DNA of 64,000 nt from the NCBI RefSeq assembly GCF_027579695.1, contig NC_083574.1, positions 59,103,559 through 59,167,558 on the forward strand. The letters are read 5' to 3'. The notes below the pieces were generated by a model, which did not search any database, was not told the origin of the DNA, and saw only the letters and a program-made list of their open reading frames with translations. Every line of letters begins with the position of its first letter. Positions within the stretch are counted from its first letter, which is position 1. Shown one piece after another: positions 10,661 through 22,043 of this stretch. Position numbers and translations under genes: made by a program. This DNA comes from Neoarius graeffei (lineage: Eukaryota; Chordata; Actinopteri; Siluriformes; Ariidae).

Positions 10661-11575
10661 CTAACCAGCAAAAAACCTCAAAGAAGAAAGAAGAGAGAGT
10701 CATTGGTCAGGAGAGGTGTGTGAGGAAGTGGGGGGGGGAAGGGGGAAGCAAACCTTCGCCACCCTGTTCTCACGTCCATCCTGCTTTCCAATGGCTGCTC
10801 CCTGGACAATAAACTGGACTACATCTGATTCCAGTAAGCTACTCAGCAGTAGTTTAGAGATTGCTTCATCTTTGTTTTCATGGAGAAGTGGCTCAGTGAC
10901 AGAATTCTGGACACCGCAATTTAGCTAGTCAAGTTTATTTGTATAGCGCTTTTAACAATAAACATTGTTGCAAAGCAGCTTTACAGAATTTGAACGACTT
11001 AAAACATGAGCTAATTTTGTCCCTAATCTATCCCCAATGAGCAAGCCTGTGGCGACGGTGGCAAGGAAAAACTCCCTCAGATGACACGAGGAAGAAACCT
11101 CGAGAGGAACCAGACTCAAAAGGGAACCCATCCTCATTTGGGCAACAACAGCTAGATGGGCTCACCTCATTTCATGCTCACAGAAATACATCTCTCTGCA
11201 GTAAGGCTTGTGGCTGCTTGTGTTACATCAACACAGAATGGTGCAAGAACTTGGTGCTAGTTTCTAGTTACTGCTCATCACTTTACTCATGCTAGACCTG
11301 TGTACTATTTGGCACTGCACTATCTTTTACTGTTTTTTATTCTTTTACTATTGCTCTTTTTTAGTCATTATTGTATTGTGTTGTGATGTTTGCACATGTG
11401 CATGTTATGTAGTTCTGTGTAGGTCTGTTTAGTCTTATTTAGTTCTGTGTAGTCCCATGTAGTTCTGTGTTTTTTTATGTGGTACCATGGTCAAGGAGGA
11501 CATTGTTTTGTTTCATTGTGTACTGTATCAGCTGCATATGATTGAAATGACAATAAAACCACTTTACTTGATCAT
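10660..11575 (+). mobile_element. I/Nimb-like LINE with a large internal deletion
   Basis: After a Lys/Arg-rich stretch near 10676-10710, the DNA at about 10770-10920 decodes as the start of an APE endonuclease of this clade (SNGCSLDNKLDY; out of frame by small indels). It resumes after an L2 insertion at 11156-11280 (INTEWCKNLVLVSSYCSS). The sequence then jumps to a LINE 3' UTR ending in GAAATGACAATAAAACCACTT at about 11565. Nearly all of the endonuclease and RT is gone. The clade assignment rests on the endonuclease motif and the 3' end. Confidence 0.6.
10929..11149 (-). mobile_element. L2 3'-end fragment inserted into the I/Nimb-like LINE
   Basis: Reverse complement of the last ~220 bp of the L2 element (compare 4500-4722). 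It is flanked by the 6-bp direct repeat AGCTAG (10923-10928 and 11150-11155). The host LINE endonuclease coding sequence continues on both sides, which confirms a retrotransposition event with severe 5' truncation. Confidence 0.85.
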
Positions 11576-12423
11576 GGTATTTTTTTGTACAATGTATGCA
11601 AAAGTGGCAATGTCATCAAAGACCTAATCAAAGACTTACATAAAAACACAAAAACACAAGTTTGCTTGCATAGTAGGATTATTTTGATTGATGCATAATT
11701 TGAAATGCTGTGGTAGGTAACATTACCTTCCTCGTTAGCTTAGCTACAAACCTACAGTCCTCTCTTTAGTTGCTTTATTTTTGTAAAAATCTAAACAACT
11801 CTCACTGCTCTTTTCTTCATTGTGGTTTGGATGATGCATTTGTGTACTTGTATGTTGTTAATTTGATGATATTTTATATTACGTTTGTTTTGCTTTCCTC
11901 CAGATGTGTCATAAACATTAGGTCAACTGGCTACTACTGGCTACTACTGTTAGCCCTGTGCTAAGACTGGCGACTTGCCCAGTGTGTACCACCTCTTGCC
12001 CAAAGTCAGCTGGGACTGGCTTCAGCTTCCCCCATGACCCTGACGGATAAGGGGTATATATAATGGATGGATGGATGTTTATTTTGCTTCAGCTATGAGA
12101 AAGAGACATTCACTGGATTCTGCCATATTTCTCTTGTGGTCAGCTAGGCCATTTTTTAGTGTCGTTGCGTTGGCAATGCATGTCCATGAATTTGGGGGGT
12201 GGACCTTCTGAAGGAGCACTGAAAGGACATGTGTATTTGTTTGGCTGTTGAGTTTGAAGATCAAAAATCTTTCTCCAGAATCAATGACTCCCTTTTAATC
12301 TTCAGCCAAATGAGCAAATGTACTGAATTCTGTGTTATTTTAAATAAATAACTAGACTTCATGTCAAAACTATAACTATTGTGGTTGCACAATTGCACTT
12401 TTTGACCATATAGGACATATTTA
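11576..12423. other. Non-coding, with a degenerate SINE tail
   Basis: No gene seen. At 11965-12078 lies an old plus-strand 3' part of the abundant SINE family (GCGACTTGCCC, AGTCAGCTGGGA, then a GGATGGATGG tail). The remainder is unclassified AT-rich sequence. Confidence 0.55.
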
Positions 12424-12729
12424 TCATCATCATCATCATCACTGCCACTAGACACAAGCATGGCGGTCCATATGGCGTCTGTCCATATGGCGGTCAAGTT
12501 CCGACCGCCTCTTCTTTTCAAAGGTCCTCACACCATCACAAACTGTTCTCCTCCACTCCAATCTATCTAATGGATTTGTGGCCCAATTACCAATCTCACA
12601 GTCTTTGAAGGTCCTTTTTATGACATCCTTAAATCTCTTCTTAGGAGTGCCGGCGCTTCTGGTTCCTGTAGATAGCTGATTGAAGAGAAGCTGTTTAGGT
12701 AGACAATGTGCATCCATTCTAGCCATGTG

Positions 12730-13704
12730 TCCATACCATCGTAATCTATTCTGCTATAGCATAGCCTCAATGCTTGTCACAGAACACCAGTCAAGAACCT
12801 CAGTATTGGTGATATGATCGTACCACTTGATGTTCAGGATTGTACGTAAGTATCTTTGGTGAAATTTCTCTAGCTGTTTTACTTGATATTGGTACATAGT
12901 CCAAGTTTCGGAACCATACAGAAGTGTAGGTATCATGATAGCTTGATAGACTTGTATCTTGGTGTCAAGCTCAAGTTCGTGATTATCAAAAACACACTCA
13001 CGTAGCTTGCCAAAAGCTGTTGCAGCAGCACTGATCCTGTTATTAATCTCACAATCAAGGGAAACATCACTGGCTACATAGCTACCAAGATACTTAAAGT
13101 GCAGGAATACCTTAAGGACAGTTCCATCCACAGTAATTTCAGGGTGAGTGACAGCTGAGGTGGTGGTACCATAAACAGGTCGATACATTACTTCTGTTTT
13201 GGTGTAGTTTAATGATAGTTCGAGACTACTGTTGGCTTCTGTAAATGCATCTGTAATTCTCTGCAGTCCGGCTTCTGACGTCGAGCAGGCAGCAACGTCA
13301 TCAGCGTATTGGAGCTCCACAACTGAGACTGTAGTCACCTTTGTTTTGGCCTGTAATGGGCGCAGATTGAACAAGTTGCCATCATATCAGTAATCTATTT
13401 TAATTCCACAATTTCTCAGTTGAGGCTCTGCTAATTGCAAGACAGTACCCATGTAGAGAGCAAACAATGTGGGGGCTAATACCCAGCCCTGTTTGACACC
13501 CAATTTCACAGGAAATGGTTCCACTTGCTCACCTGCACATAGTACAGAGGCAGTCATCTGGTAGTGAAGCAGGCGGATCATCATGATCAATTTATCTGGA
13601 CAGCCATACTTGCTTAGGATCACCTGTAGGATTTCTCTATTGACTGAATCAAAAGCCTTACACAGGTCAAAAAAGGTTATATACAGGGGAGTTCTTTGTT
13701 CCCT
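12730..13704 (-). pseudogene. RTE-type LINE RT palm and C-terminal domain
   Basis: Frames at 13387-13704 and 12754-13374 encode FDLCKAFDSVNREIL (motif A), YGCPDKLIMMIRLLH, VKLGVKQGWVLAPTLFALY, then LQYADDVAACS (catalytic Asp pair), HFKYLGSYVAS, LLYGSETWTMY and a C-terminal stretch before the 3' UTR. A stop and frame change near 13375-13390 separates the two frames just before the YADD block. Confidence 0.8.
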
Positions 13705-13711
13705 ACACTTT

Positions 13712-13813
13712 CGTTTCCATTTCCGGTTGAGAGTACGTCGTGCGCATTCTGGCTGCCGCTTCTCACCAGAGCTTTTTATTTTATTTTATTTTATTTCTTT
13801 TTCTATTTTCATT

Positions 13814-13844
<31 letters not shown>

Positions 13845-14423
13845 TTTTTGTGTGTGTTTGTGTAGTTTGATGTTTGTTTGAGTGTTTTGTCCGCCGGTGG
13901 TGGTGTAGCTCCAGACCCAGTTTTGGACGTTGGTTCTCTCCAGGCCTTGGTTCGCTGCGGGTGATGCCTGCGCTCCCGGCTATGGACTGCAGTGAGCTCG
14001 TTGCTCATTTAACATCGTGGTTGTCCAGCGCTCTGTGCTTTAACGCTTGGCGTGATGTTCCGAGCGATGTTACTCGGTGGTGCCGCGGCGGCTGTGCAGG
14101 CGGTTTGGGACACACCAGTGCTCTGCGTGGCGGAGCTTCTCTGCTCACTGTGTGGATCCACGGCGTGGTGTTCGAGCGATGTGGCTGACGGCGTCACGGC
14201 GGCGGTGCTGGAGATGTGGGACTTGTTTTCATGCGCCTTTTGGTGGGACTGTGGCTGCTACACCACGGGAATTACATCCTGACCCCTACTTGGTGGACTT
14301 TTTATTTTTTATTTTATTTAATTATTATTATTTTTATTTTTTTTCCTTGTCTATAATTGTAAAGCGTCCTTGGGTTTTTTGAAAGGCGCTATATAAATCT
14401 AACTTATTATTATTATTATTATT
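13712..14423 (+). mobile_element. 712-bp non-autonomous retroelement of unknown family
   Basis: Flanked by the direct repeat ACACTTT (13705-13711 and 14424-14430). Removing it restores the RTE reading frame across the junction. It has a short GC-rich start, two T-rich (TTTA)n tracts (about 13770-13850 and 14290-14340), a GC-rich middle with scattered CpGs, and a LINE-like 3' end (TGTAAAGCGTCCTTGGG, GGCGCTATATAAATCT) followed by (TTA)n. The 3' end suggests mobilisation by a LINE. Frames of up to 104 codons exist in the GC-rich middle but match nothing I recognise. Confidence 0.75.
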
Positions 14424-14430
14424 ACACTTT

Positions 14431-15310
14431 TCTTGCACTTGCTGTAGGGCAAATATTATGTTGATGGTGCCTCTTCCAGGTCGAAAGCTGCATTGTGTTT
14501 CTGGTAAAACCTCCTCTGCAATTTGACTGAGCTGGTTCAGTATGGTCTTGGCAAACACTTTACCAATGGTTGACAGCAGTGAGATACCTCGGTAATTGTC
14601 ACAATCAGCTTTATCACCTTTTTTTTTTATAAATTGTAACTATCAGTGCATCTTTCAGGTCAGCAGGTGCATGTTCCTCATTCCAAATACTCTGCATAAG
14701 GCCATAGAGGCACTGAGCCTCTTCTGGGCCACCATGCTTCAATGCTTCAGCTGGAATTCCATCTGGTCCAGATGCTTTGCCACTCTTCTGTGACTTAATG
14801 GCTAGGTAAACTTCAAGTGTGGGTGGAACTGCAAGCCCATATTTGATTGGAAATTGTCTCAGCTTGCTAATGGCTGTCTGGTCGACCTCAGCTTCATGAT
14901 TCAGTAAGTTGTTCCCTCCAATGCACCTGTACTAATGCAGGGTCCTTTACCAGAGTTCCATCTGCAGTTTGCAGTGGGGTTAAACCATGTGTGCTAGGAC
15001 CATAGACAGCCTTCATTGTGGCCAAGAAAGCTTTCAAGTTCTGTTTGTCTGCTAATTCCTGAAGCTCTGCTGCTTTGTTTTACCACCATTGGTTCTTTAA
15101 TTCACGAGTGCGCTGCTGCAATTCATTTCTTGCTTTTAGTAATTCAGACTTGGAAGATTTTGTTCTTGAGTGCTGCTGCCACTTGATAAATGCACTTCGC
15201 CTACTCTCAGTAAGCCTTTTGATTTCAATATCATTTTCGTCGAACCAATCTTGGTTGACTTTTTTTGAACCAATTCTTTTAGTACAAGAACTAAGAATCG
15301 CATCCTTCAA
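14431..15310 (-). pseudogene. RTE-type LINE linker and RT N-terminal remnants
   Basis: Broken frames encode the block ETQCSFRPGRGTINIIFAL (14431-14540) and a linker rich in Arg/Lys (15080-15310, RRSAFIKWQQHSR, SELLKARNELQQRTRELK) that is typical between endonuclease and RT. Frame breaks fall near 14580-14640 and 14920. Confidence 0.7.
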
Positions 15311-15700
15311 ATCATTCCACTTCTAAGCCACAGGTTTTTCATCTGTGAGTTGTAAGAGGCTGTGAGACAATTTTGTCTGGAATTGTTCTTGGACAGCAGG
15401 ATTTTGCAGTGATGCAACATCAAACTTCTTCACTTTGGCCTGTAGTCTTAGCTTCTTTCAAGGTTTAATCATAAGTTTGCACTTCACAAGGCGATGATCC
15501 GTTGAGCAGCTATCAGAAGCGATAATGGCATGGGCTTTCTTGACTTTTCGGTCTCTGGCCTTAGTAATTATAAAGTCAATTTGATGCCAATGTTTTGATC
15601 TAGGGTGTTGCCACGTTCCTTTATATCTGTTCATCTGGAACTAGGTATTGGTAATAAGGAGGTTGTGCTCAGTGCATTTGGTAAGTAGGAGTTGACCATT

Positions 15701-16231
15701 CTATTTGATCTTTCCAATTCCATTATGCCCAATTGGTGGCCATGTCTCATGGTCGGATCCAACATGAGCATTAAAATGACCAAGTATCACCAGATGATTC
15801 TTATTTAGGGTGTTGACAATCACCTGATCAAGAGCAGTGTAGAAGTTTTCCTTCACAGTGTCGTTTGCATCGAAAGTTGGTGCATACGCACAGACGACTG
15901 TAATATAATAGTCATTGTGCAGTTCAAGTCTAGCTGTCATGAGTCGCTCACTCAATCCAACTGGAAGTGCCTTGAGATGTTTAAGAAGGCTTGTCTTGAT
16001 GGCTAAGGCAACTCCATGTATACGTCTTTCATCCTTAGGCAGATCCTTCCAAAAGAAGGTGTAGCCACATCCTATCTCACTAATCCTTCCCTCTGCAGGG
16101 AGTCTGGTTTCTTGTAGTGCTGCAACATCAATGTCTAATCTCCTTAGTTTGTGTCCAACTAGTGCTGTATGTTGCTCAGGCCAAGTACCTGAGTCCATTA
16201 GGGTGCGGACATTCCAGGTGGCAAACTTCAT
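15701..16231 (-). pseudogene. RTE-type LINE APE endonuclease domain
   Basis: A 176-codon frame starting MKFATWNVRTLMDSG, with the APE blocks AALQETRLP (metal-binding Glu), FFWKDLPKDERRIHGVALA, VCAYAPTFDAND and LVILGHFNAHVGSD, where the catalytic Asp of the usual GDFN is His in GHFNAH. The next catalytic region (SDH, expected downstream) lies beyond the frame break at 15700. This Asp-to-His change alone would be expected to inactivate nicking. Confidence 0.8.
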
Positions 16232-16760
16232 ATTGCAAGTACAGTTGGGGTGGTGTGAACGGGTATTCTCCGGGCTTCGCAGGTTTAAACACCATTGCCA
16301 GAGGAGGCAGCATGTTGGCTACCCCAGATGCGGTAGTCTTTCCTGGTCTTCACCTATTTTTCACCACTGCCAAGGGAGGCACCACAGCAGTCACCCCGAA
16401 TGCAGTAGCATCATCCAAGGGCAAATGTCTGAGCATCATTCATAGGACAGTGTGTGCAAAGGAATTACAGACTCAGGTGCACAGTCCGAGGCCACTTGTC
16501 TGCTGCAGGACCTTGATTCCGTGGCAAGACATAAGTCAGGATGACGGAGGTACTGGAGAGTTGCAGGTTGGTAGACAGCTGTTGACTCACTAGGAGTTCA
16601 TCCGCCCTTTGTAGATATTTTTCTTTGGTTCTACAGGGCATCTACCCACCCACCTACACTATTTGGAAGCAAACAGGTAGGCTGAGCCAGTTTAGTCACC
16701 GGCCACCCAACCATCAACAGGTAGTACCAGGTTATATGCTTACTGGTAGCAGTCAGTCTT

Positions 16761-18665
16761 ACTGATCATGATGTCTGAATATCAAGGTGGCCTGATCTGA
16801 CATATTTATAGAAGTGAGTTATTTACATCTACAGTATCTCTTATTTACACTAAAACTAGTTGTTTACTGTAAATTTTATAGTACTTTACGGGCAACCCTG
16901 CTGCCAATAAATGACTAAAATTGACAGGAAACTTTTTCCAGTGGTATTATTGTATAAAAATGTACTTTGTTTAAAAATAAACATTTGATCAAATTATTCA
17001 ATAAAATTTAGATTACATGTTGGACTTTTCAAAATTAAAGGCACAAAATACTAAGTATATTTCCAAATAATAATTAAGAAAACCTTAGAAATAAAAATTG
17101 TAAACAAATATGGAGCAAAATGAAAATTGTCTTTCCAACTGCTGAAACTAACCAAAAAGCCTTAACTAACTTATCATTTGTATCTATAGTAATAAAATAT
17201 ACTTTAAAAATAAAGCCTACATGGCTTTATTTTCAGTATTTTTCAGTCAGTGAATCTCAAGCAATGATTGTGCCTGACTATAAAAACCTGACCTGTGGCA
17301 CTTTTTTGAGAATCAACAGCCTCCATTTGTTGCAGTTTTTAGCTTTTACACACAGCTTCACGCACAACTCATAAAGCTCGGATTTGTTTCAGAGCCAATT
17401 AATGTGAAAATAATTCCTGTTGCTCCAGCAGTCACATCTTCACATTTTCATATTCCAGGGTGCATGTATGTGGATTTTCACTCTGTGGAGATCTCCAGCC
17501 TGTTCACTGTCTATGTTTATAAAAGCAACTGGGTTGCATGCAATATTCACATAGGCAGGGGAATAAAAAAGGCATAAGCATTGTAGACAGGAATGCAATA
17601 TTTCAAAGCATTAGCACAGAACTCAATGTTCAGCTCACTGTAATCTCACACATCCACTAAAATAGTAATTCATTTCATGGAGAATGCACTTACATACCAA
17701 CAGTGTCAGAGGGAAGAATGTAAATGGAACCTCTACCGCTGTTACATGATGTGTGTGATATAGTCACGCAAAAATTTATGCAATCAAGCACAAATGCATC
17801 ATACGTTTCATTTATTTATGTACTATTTCTTCATGTCATGAAATGTTCATACTCAAGGAAGGAAAAAAGACAAAAACTATACACACTTGGAAAATCTTCT
17901 AATTAAATTCTGGTTGATGGCATCCATGTGAAAAATCCCTTTAATCCCAGAGTTTTGACATAAAATATCCCACCTGATGGACAGTGATATGATATAGGCT
18001 CTATCTTCAAAGGAATGAGGACAGACTTATAATGAACCCATGCACTATGTGACATCTCCCTTTATCTTTAAAGGACTATTGCCATTACAAATTCATAAGA
18101 ACTCACATGAGGCAACTAACATAAAAAGTAATGAGCATTAAGGTTAGAGTGAAGGAGCAGGCCAATGCTCACAGCTTATCTCATGCCTCCATTGGTATAA
18201 AATATAATGCCCATTAGACTCCTTATCAATTTAGGTGAGACAGGAATACAAAACGTGAGTGCAAAAAGTGTCTTGTTTCCAAAAATTAAATAAAAAATGT
18301 TAAAATCAGGATAAAATTATATAATACAATTAAATAAATTATGTTGGTCATGTTATACATTTGTAATATTATTAGAGATGATTGCAACATCAATTTGAAT
18401 TCTGAGGAGATACTGATATGCATCTTTGAGGTTCAGTAGTTCTTACATTCACATGTCATTCTCTGACCATGAAGCACCAGATTACATCTCGACAAAATTT
18501 AAAAATGTTTATTAACTGATTCGGGCTCTTCAGAATTCCTATTAATATTATAGTGGAACAGGCTGAAAATTCTGGATACTCACTAAACAAAACCACACAT
18601 TCTTACTGACTCTAATAAGTGCCAGCATTAGTATTAATTTGCCAATCAAGACAGAAAAAGAAGTA
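16761..18665. other. Non-coding, no repeat recognised
   Basis: About 1.9 kb of AT-rich, apparently single-copy sequence with no convincing coding frame or transposon end. It is the longest stretch in the window that I could not link to any mobile element. Confidence 0.5.
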
Positions 18666-18948
18666 CAGTGGTGCTTGAAAGTTTGTGAACCCTTTAGAAT
18701 TTTCGATATTTCTGCATAAATATGACCTAAAACATCATCAGATTTTCACACAAGTCCTAAAAGTAGATAAAGAGAACCCAGTTAAACAAATGAGACAAAA
18801 ATATTATACTTGGTCATTTATTTATTGAGGAAAATGATCCAATATTACATATGTGAGTGGCAAAAGTATGTGAACCTCTAGGATTAGCAGTTAATTTGAA
18901 AGGTGAAATTAGAGTCAGGTGTTTTCAATTAATGGAATGACAATCAGA

Positions 18949-19698
18949 ATCAGAATTACTTTATTAATCCCTGGAGGGAAATTCAAATTTGCAACCAAGC
19001 TCCTGAATCAAAGAAGTAGTAAACATGTCTAAAAATCGAAGATAAAATAGTCTTTAAAAAAAAAGAATAAATAAAAATAAAATAAATTTAAATAAGTTCA
19101 ATAACTTAAGTAAAAGAAAAATGAAGTGATTTTATATACAATGATTCCTATATACATATATTGCACCTGAGTAAAGGATACATGGTAAGAAATGTACCAC
19201 AGTTATACAGTAGCATTGTACAGCTTGACAGCAACAGGTAGGAATGATTTCCTGTGTCTCTCAGTTGTGCAGCGTGGAAGAATCAGCCGTTTACTGAATG
19301 TGCTCCTGTGGCTGATCAGCTCCTCATGTAGAGGGTGGGAAGGACAGTCTAAGATTGTTTTATTTTGGACAGTGTCCTCTTCTCCAACACCACTGTCAGA
19401 GAGTCCAGTTCCATGCCTACAACATGGCCGGCCTTCCTGATGATCTTATTGAGTCTGTTAGTGTCCTTCACCTTCAAGCCGCTGCCCCAGCAGACGACAG
19501 CGTACAGGATGGCACTGGCCACCACAGACTCATAGAACATCCGCAGCATTGTTCGGCAGATGTTGAAGGACCTCAGCCGTCTCAGAAAATAGAGACGGCT
19601 CTGGCCCTTTATGTATACGGTGTCCACGTTTTTGGACCAGTCCAGTTTATTATCCAAGTACACCCCCAGGTACTTATATTCCTCCACCACGTCCACAC
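18949..19698 (-). mobile_element. 5'-truncated LINE inserted in the left arm of the Tc1-like element
   Basis: Flanking repeats TGACAATCAG (18939-18948) and TGACAGTCAG (19699-19708) differ by one base. The minus strand encodes a LINE RT C-terminus at 19349-19696 (EEYKYLGVYLDNKLDW, GQSRLYFLRRLRSF, ASAILYAVVCWGS, RLNKIIRKAGHV). It then has a 3' UTR ending in a TAAAGTAATTCTGATTCTGATT-type tail. The clade is not certain (CR1/L2/Rex1-like). Confidence 0.8.
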
Positions 19699-19792
19699 TG
19701 ACAGTCAGGTGTGAGTGGGCACCCTGTTTTATTTAAAGAGCAGAGATCTATCAAAGTCTGATCTTCACAACACATGTTTGTGGAAGTGTATC

Positions 19793-20815
19793 ATGGCACG
19801 AACAAAGGAGATTTCTGAGGACCTCAGAAAAAGCGTTGTTGATGCTCATCAGGCTGGAAAAGGTTACAAAACCATCTCTAAAGAGTTTGGACTCCACCAA
19901 TCCACAGTCAGACAGATTGTGTACAAATGGAGAAAATTCAAGACCATTGTTACTCTCCCCAGGAGTGGTCGACCAACAAAGATCACTCCAAGAGCAAGGC
20001 ATGTAATAGTCCGCAATGTCACAAAGGACCCCAGGGTAACGTCTACGCAACTGAAGGCCTCTCTCACATTGGCTAATGTTAATGTTCATGAGTCCACCAT
20101 CAGGAGAACACTGAACAACAATGGTGTGCATGGCAGGGTTGTAAGGAGAAAGCCACTGCTCTCCAAAAAGAACACTGCTGCTCGTCTGCAGTTTGCTAAA
20201 GATCACGTGGACAAGCCAGAAGGCTATTGGAAAAATGTTTTGTGGACGGATGAGACCAAAATAGAACTTTTTGGTTTAAGTGAGAAGCATTATGTTTGGA
20301 GAAAGGAAAACACTGCATTCCAGCATAAGAACCTTATCCCATCTGTGAAACATGGTGGTGGTAGTATCATGGTTTGGGCCTGTTTTGCTGCATCTGGGCC
20401 AGGACGGCTTGCCATCATTGATGGAACAATGAATTCTGAATTATACCAGCAAATTCTAAAGGAAAATGTCAGGACATCTGTCCATGAACTGAATCTCAAG
20501 AGAAGGTGGGTCATGCAGCAAGACAATGACCCTAAGCACGCAAGTCGTTCTACCAAAGAATGGTTAAAGAAGAATAAAGTTAATGTTTTGGAATGGCCAA
20601 GTCAAAATCCTGACCTTAATCCAATCGAAATGTTGTGGAAGGACCTGAAGCAAGCAGTTCATGTGAGGAAACCCACCAACATCCTAGAGTTGAATCTGTT
20701 CTGTATGGAAGAATGGGCTAAAATTCCTCCAAGCCGGTGTGCAGGACTGATCAACAGTTACCGCAAACATTTAGTTGCAGTTATTGCTGCACAAGGGGGT
20801 CACACCAGATACTGA
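19793..20815 (+). CDS. Tc1-like DD34E transposase, intact
   Basis: Cut-and-paste transposase of 340 aa, the normal length for the family. The Met at 19793 is chosen because sister copies share MAxTKEISEDLRK here; an in-frame Met at 19715 adds 26 residues encoded by the terminal arm. The N-terminal paired-like DNA-binding domain (two helix-turn-helix units, GYKTISKEFGLHQSTVRQIV, and a GRP-type GRPTKIT linker) is followed by the catalytic core. The triad is Asp153 (WTDETK), Asp244 (QQDNDPKH) and Glu279 (PDLNPIE), with exactly 34 residues between the last two. A Gly-rich box (VKHGGGSIMVW) is present. I see no stop or frameshift. Because the 5' arm is split by a LINE, its expression and the mobility of this copy are uncertain. 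Confidence 0.9.
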   Translation: MARTKEISEDLRKSVVDAHQAGKGYKTISKEFGLHQSTVRQIVYKWRKFKTIVTLPRSGRPTKITPRARHVIVRNVTKDPRVTSTQLKASLTLANVNVHESTIRRTLNNNGVHGRVVRRKPLLSKKNTAARLQFAKDHVDKPEGYWKNVLWTDETKIELFGLSEKHYVWRKENTAFQHKNLIPSVKHGGGSIMVWACFAASGPGRLAIIDGTMNSELYQQILKENVRTSVHELNLKRRWVMQQDNDPKHASRSTKEWLKKNKVNVLEWPSQNPDLNPIEMLWKDLKQAVHVRKPTNILELNLFCMEEWAKIPPSRCAGLINSYRKHLVAVIAAQGGHTRY

Positions 20816-21035
20816 AAGCAAAGGTTCACATACTTTTGCCACTCACAGATATGTAATATTGGATCATTTTCCTCAATAAATAAATGACCAAGTGTAATAT
20901 TTTTGTCTCATTTGTCTAACTGGGTTCTCTTTATCTACTTTTAGGACTTGTGTGAAAATCTGATGATGTTTTAGGTCATATTTATGCAGAAATATCGAAA
21001 ATTCTAAAGGGTTCACAAACTTTCAAGCACCACTG

Positions 21036-22043
21036 CACAAATGGAGTAGAAGAAAAAAATGAGGAATGTGAGCTGAACAGCTTTAAATGTTGGCTCACAA
21101 ACATGTAATATGCAATGTCACTAGATGTCACTGAATATTTGACATACAGTATTTCCCAAAATGAACCACAACATTTCCATAGCAGATAGTTTTTTTTAAT
21201 TATACATTGTTGTCAATATTATATTCAAATATTTACACAGAATAACAGATTTGTAATAAAAATTTTTATATTTTATTCATAAACATGTTTTGCAGAAAAA
21301 CATAATAGCACTAAGTATATTGCTGTGAATAAGGAAAAAAAATCCTGACAATTCTATGCTGTCAAACAAAACTAATTTGCTGTATACAGTTATTATTAAG
21401 TTTGCTGGCAAATGTATGCAGTTCTCAGTGTTTGGCTTGGTCTTTTTTGGAGATAAAATGAGACGTGAAAAATGTGAAGTCATGAAATAATATCTGTCAC
21501 CCTCAAAGCATCCTGCTATGAAGATATAGTGAGGTTTTTTTTTATCCAGATTTTGTGCTATTACTCTTTTAATGTGCAATTTTCCCATGTGGGTAAGTCA
21601 ATAAAAAGGCATGCAGCTATACGGTTTTCAGCCTACGCAGATTTTCTTCTTGACTTAAGTCTACGATTTACGCACCAAGGCAGTTATGCACTTCAGGTGG
21701 AGCAAAGGTATTCTGCCCTTGACTTATGTTCTTTTCAGCTATCGACTTATGAGAGCTGTAAAAAGTCAGGCGGCACTACAAGGCAAAACATTGTATTGTC
21801 TTTTAAGTACGTAGGTCTACATTTAACATTATTATACATGTACAAATGAAGTTAAAAAATTCCTAAAATTGTGTGTCATTTGTTTTAAACTGCAAAAACA
21901 TTTCTTATAATCCCATATTATATTGTTAAACAGAAAAAAAAATTATTTTAGATCAAATGGTGCTGTGAACAAGCCTGGTAAATTATTATTTCAATTAAAA
22001 TAAAACCGAGATATCAGTTGTGATGAGTTTAAATTGGACTAAC
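21036..22043. other. Non-coding, no feature recognised
   Basis: AT-rich sequence without a supported gene or repeat. Frames of up to about 106 codons exist but look like chance. Confidence 0.5.

Larger units (their letters stand above)
12424..16760 (-). mobile_element. RTE-type LINE, nearly full length but decayed
   Basis: Minus-strand element with a 3' (ATG)n tail at 12424-12442 and, in order towards the 5' end, RT, a linker region, an APE endonuclease (15701-16231) and a ~500 bp 5' non-coding region. Several frameshifts and stops separate the coding pieces. A 712-bp retroelement at 13712-14423 splits the RT between the FRPGRGT block and motif A. The 5' boundary near 16760 is a guess from loss of similarity. 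Confidence 0.8.
18666..21035 (+). mobile_element. Tc1-like transposon (CAGTGGTGCTTGAAAG family) with intact transposase
   Basis: The ends are CAGTGGTGCTTGAAAGTTTG at 18666 and its reverse complement ending at 21035. The terminal inverted repeats extend for about 200 bp with internal repeats (TGGCAAAAGTATGTGAACC in both arms). TA precedes the left end; the right TA is mutated to CA. A 750-bp LINE 3' end (18949-19698) sits in the left non-coding arm, making this copy longer (2.37 kb) than its sister at 47770-49361 (1.59 kb). Confidence 0.9.

Noticed and set aside
13874..14382. Overlapping frames of 76-104 codons in a GC-rich segment
   Set aside because: They lie inside the 712-bp retroelement, overlap in all frames and show no known motif; kept only as part of that element.
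17120..17374. 84-codon plus-strand frame in the 16.8-18.7 kb region
   Set aside because: AT-rich codons, no motif, no splice sites that would connect it to anything.
19751..20206. 151-codon minus-strand frame opposite the Tc1-like transposase, also seen at 48095-48394 and (plus strand) 56270-56836
   Set aside because: Antisense shadow of the transposase repeated in the sister copies; no independent motif.
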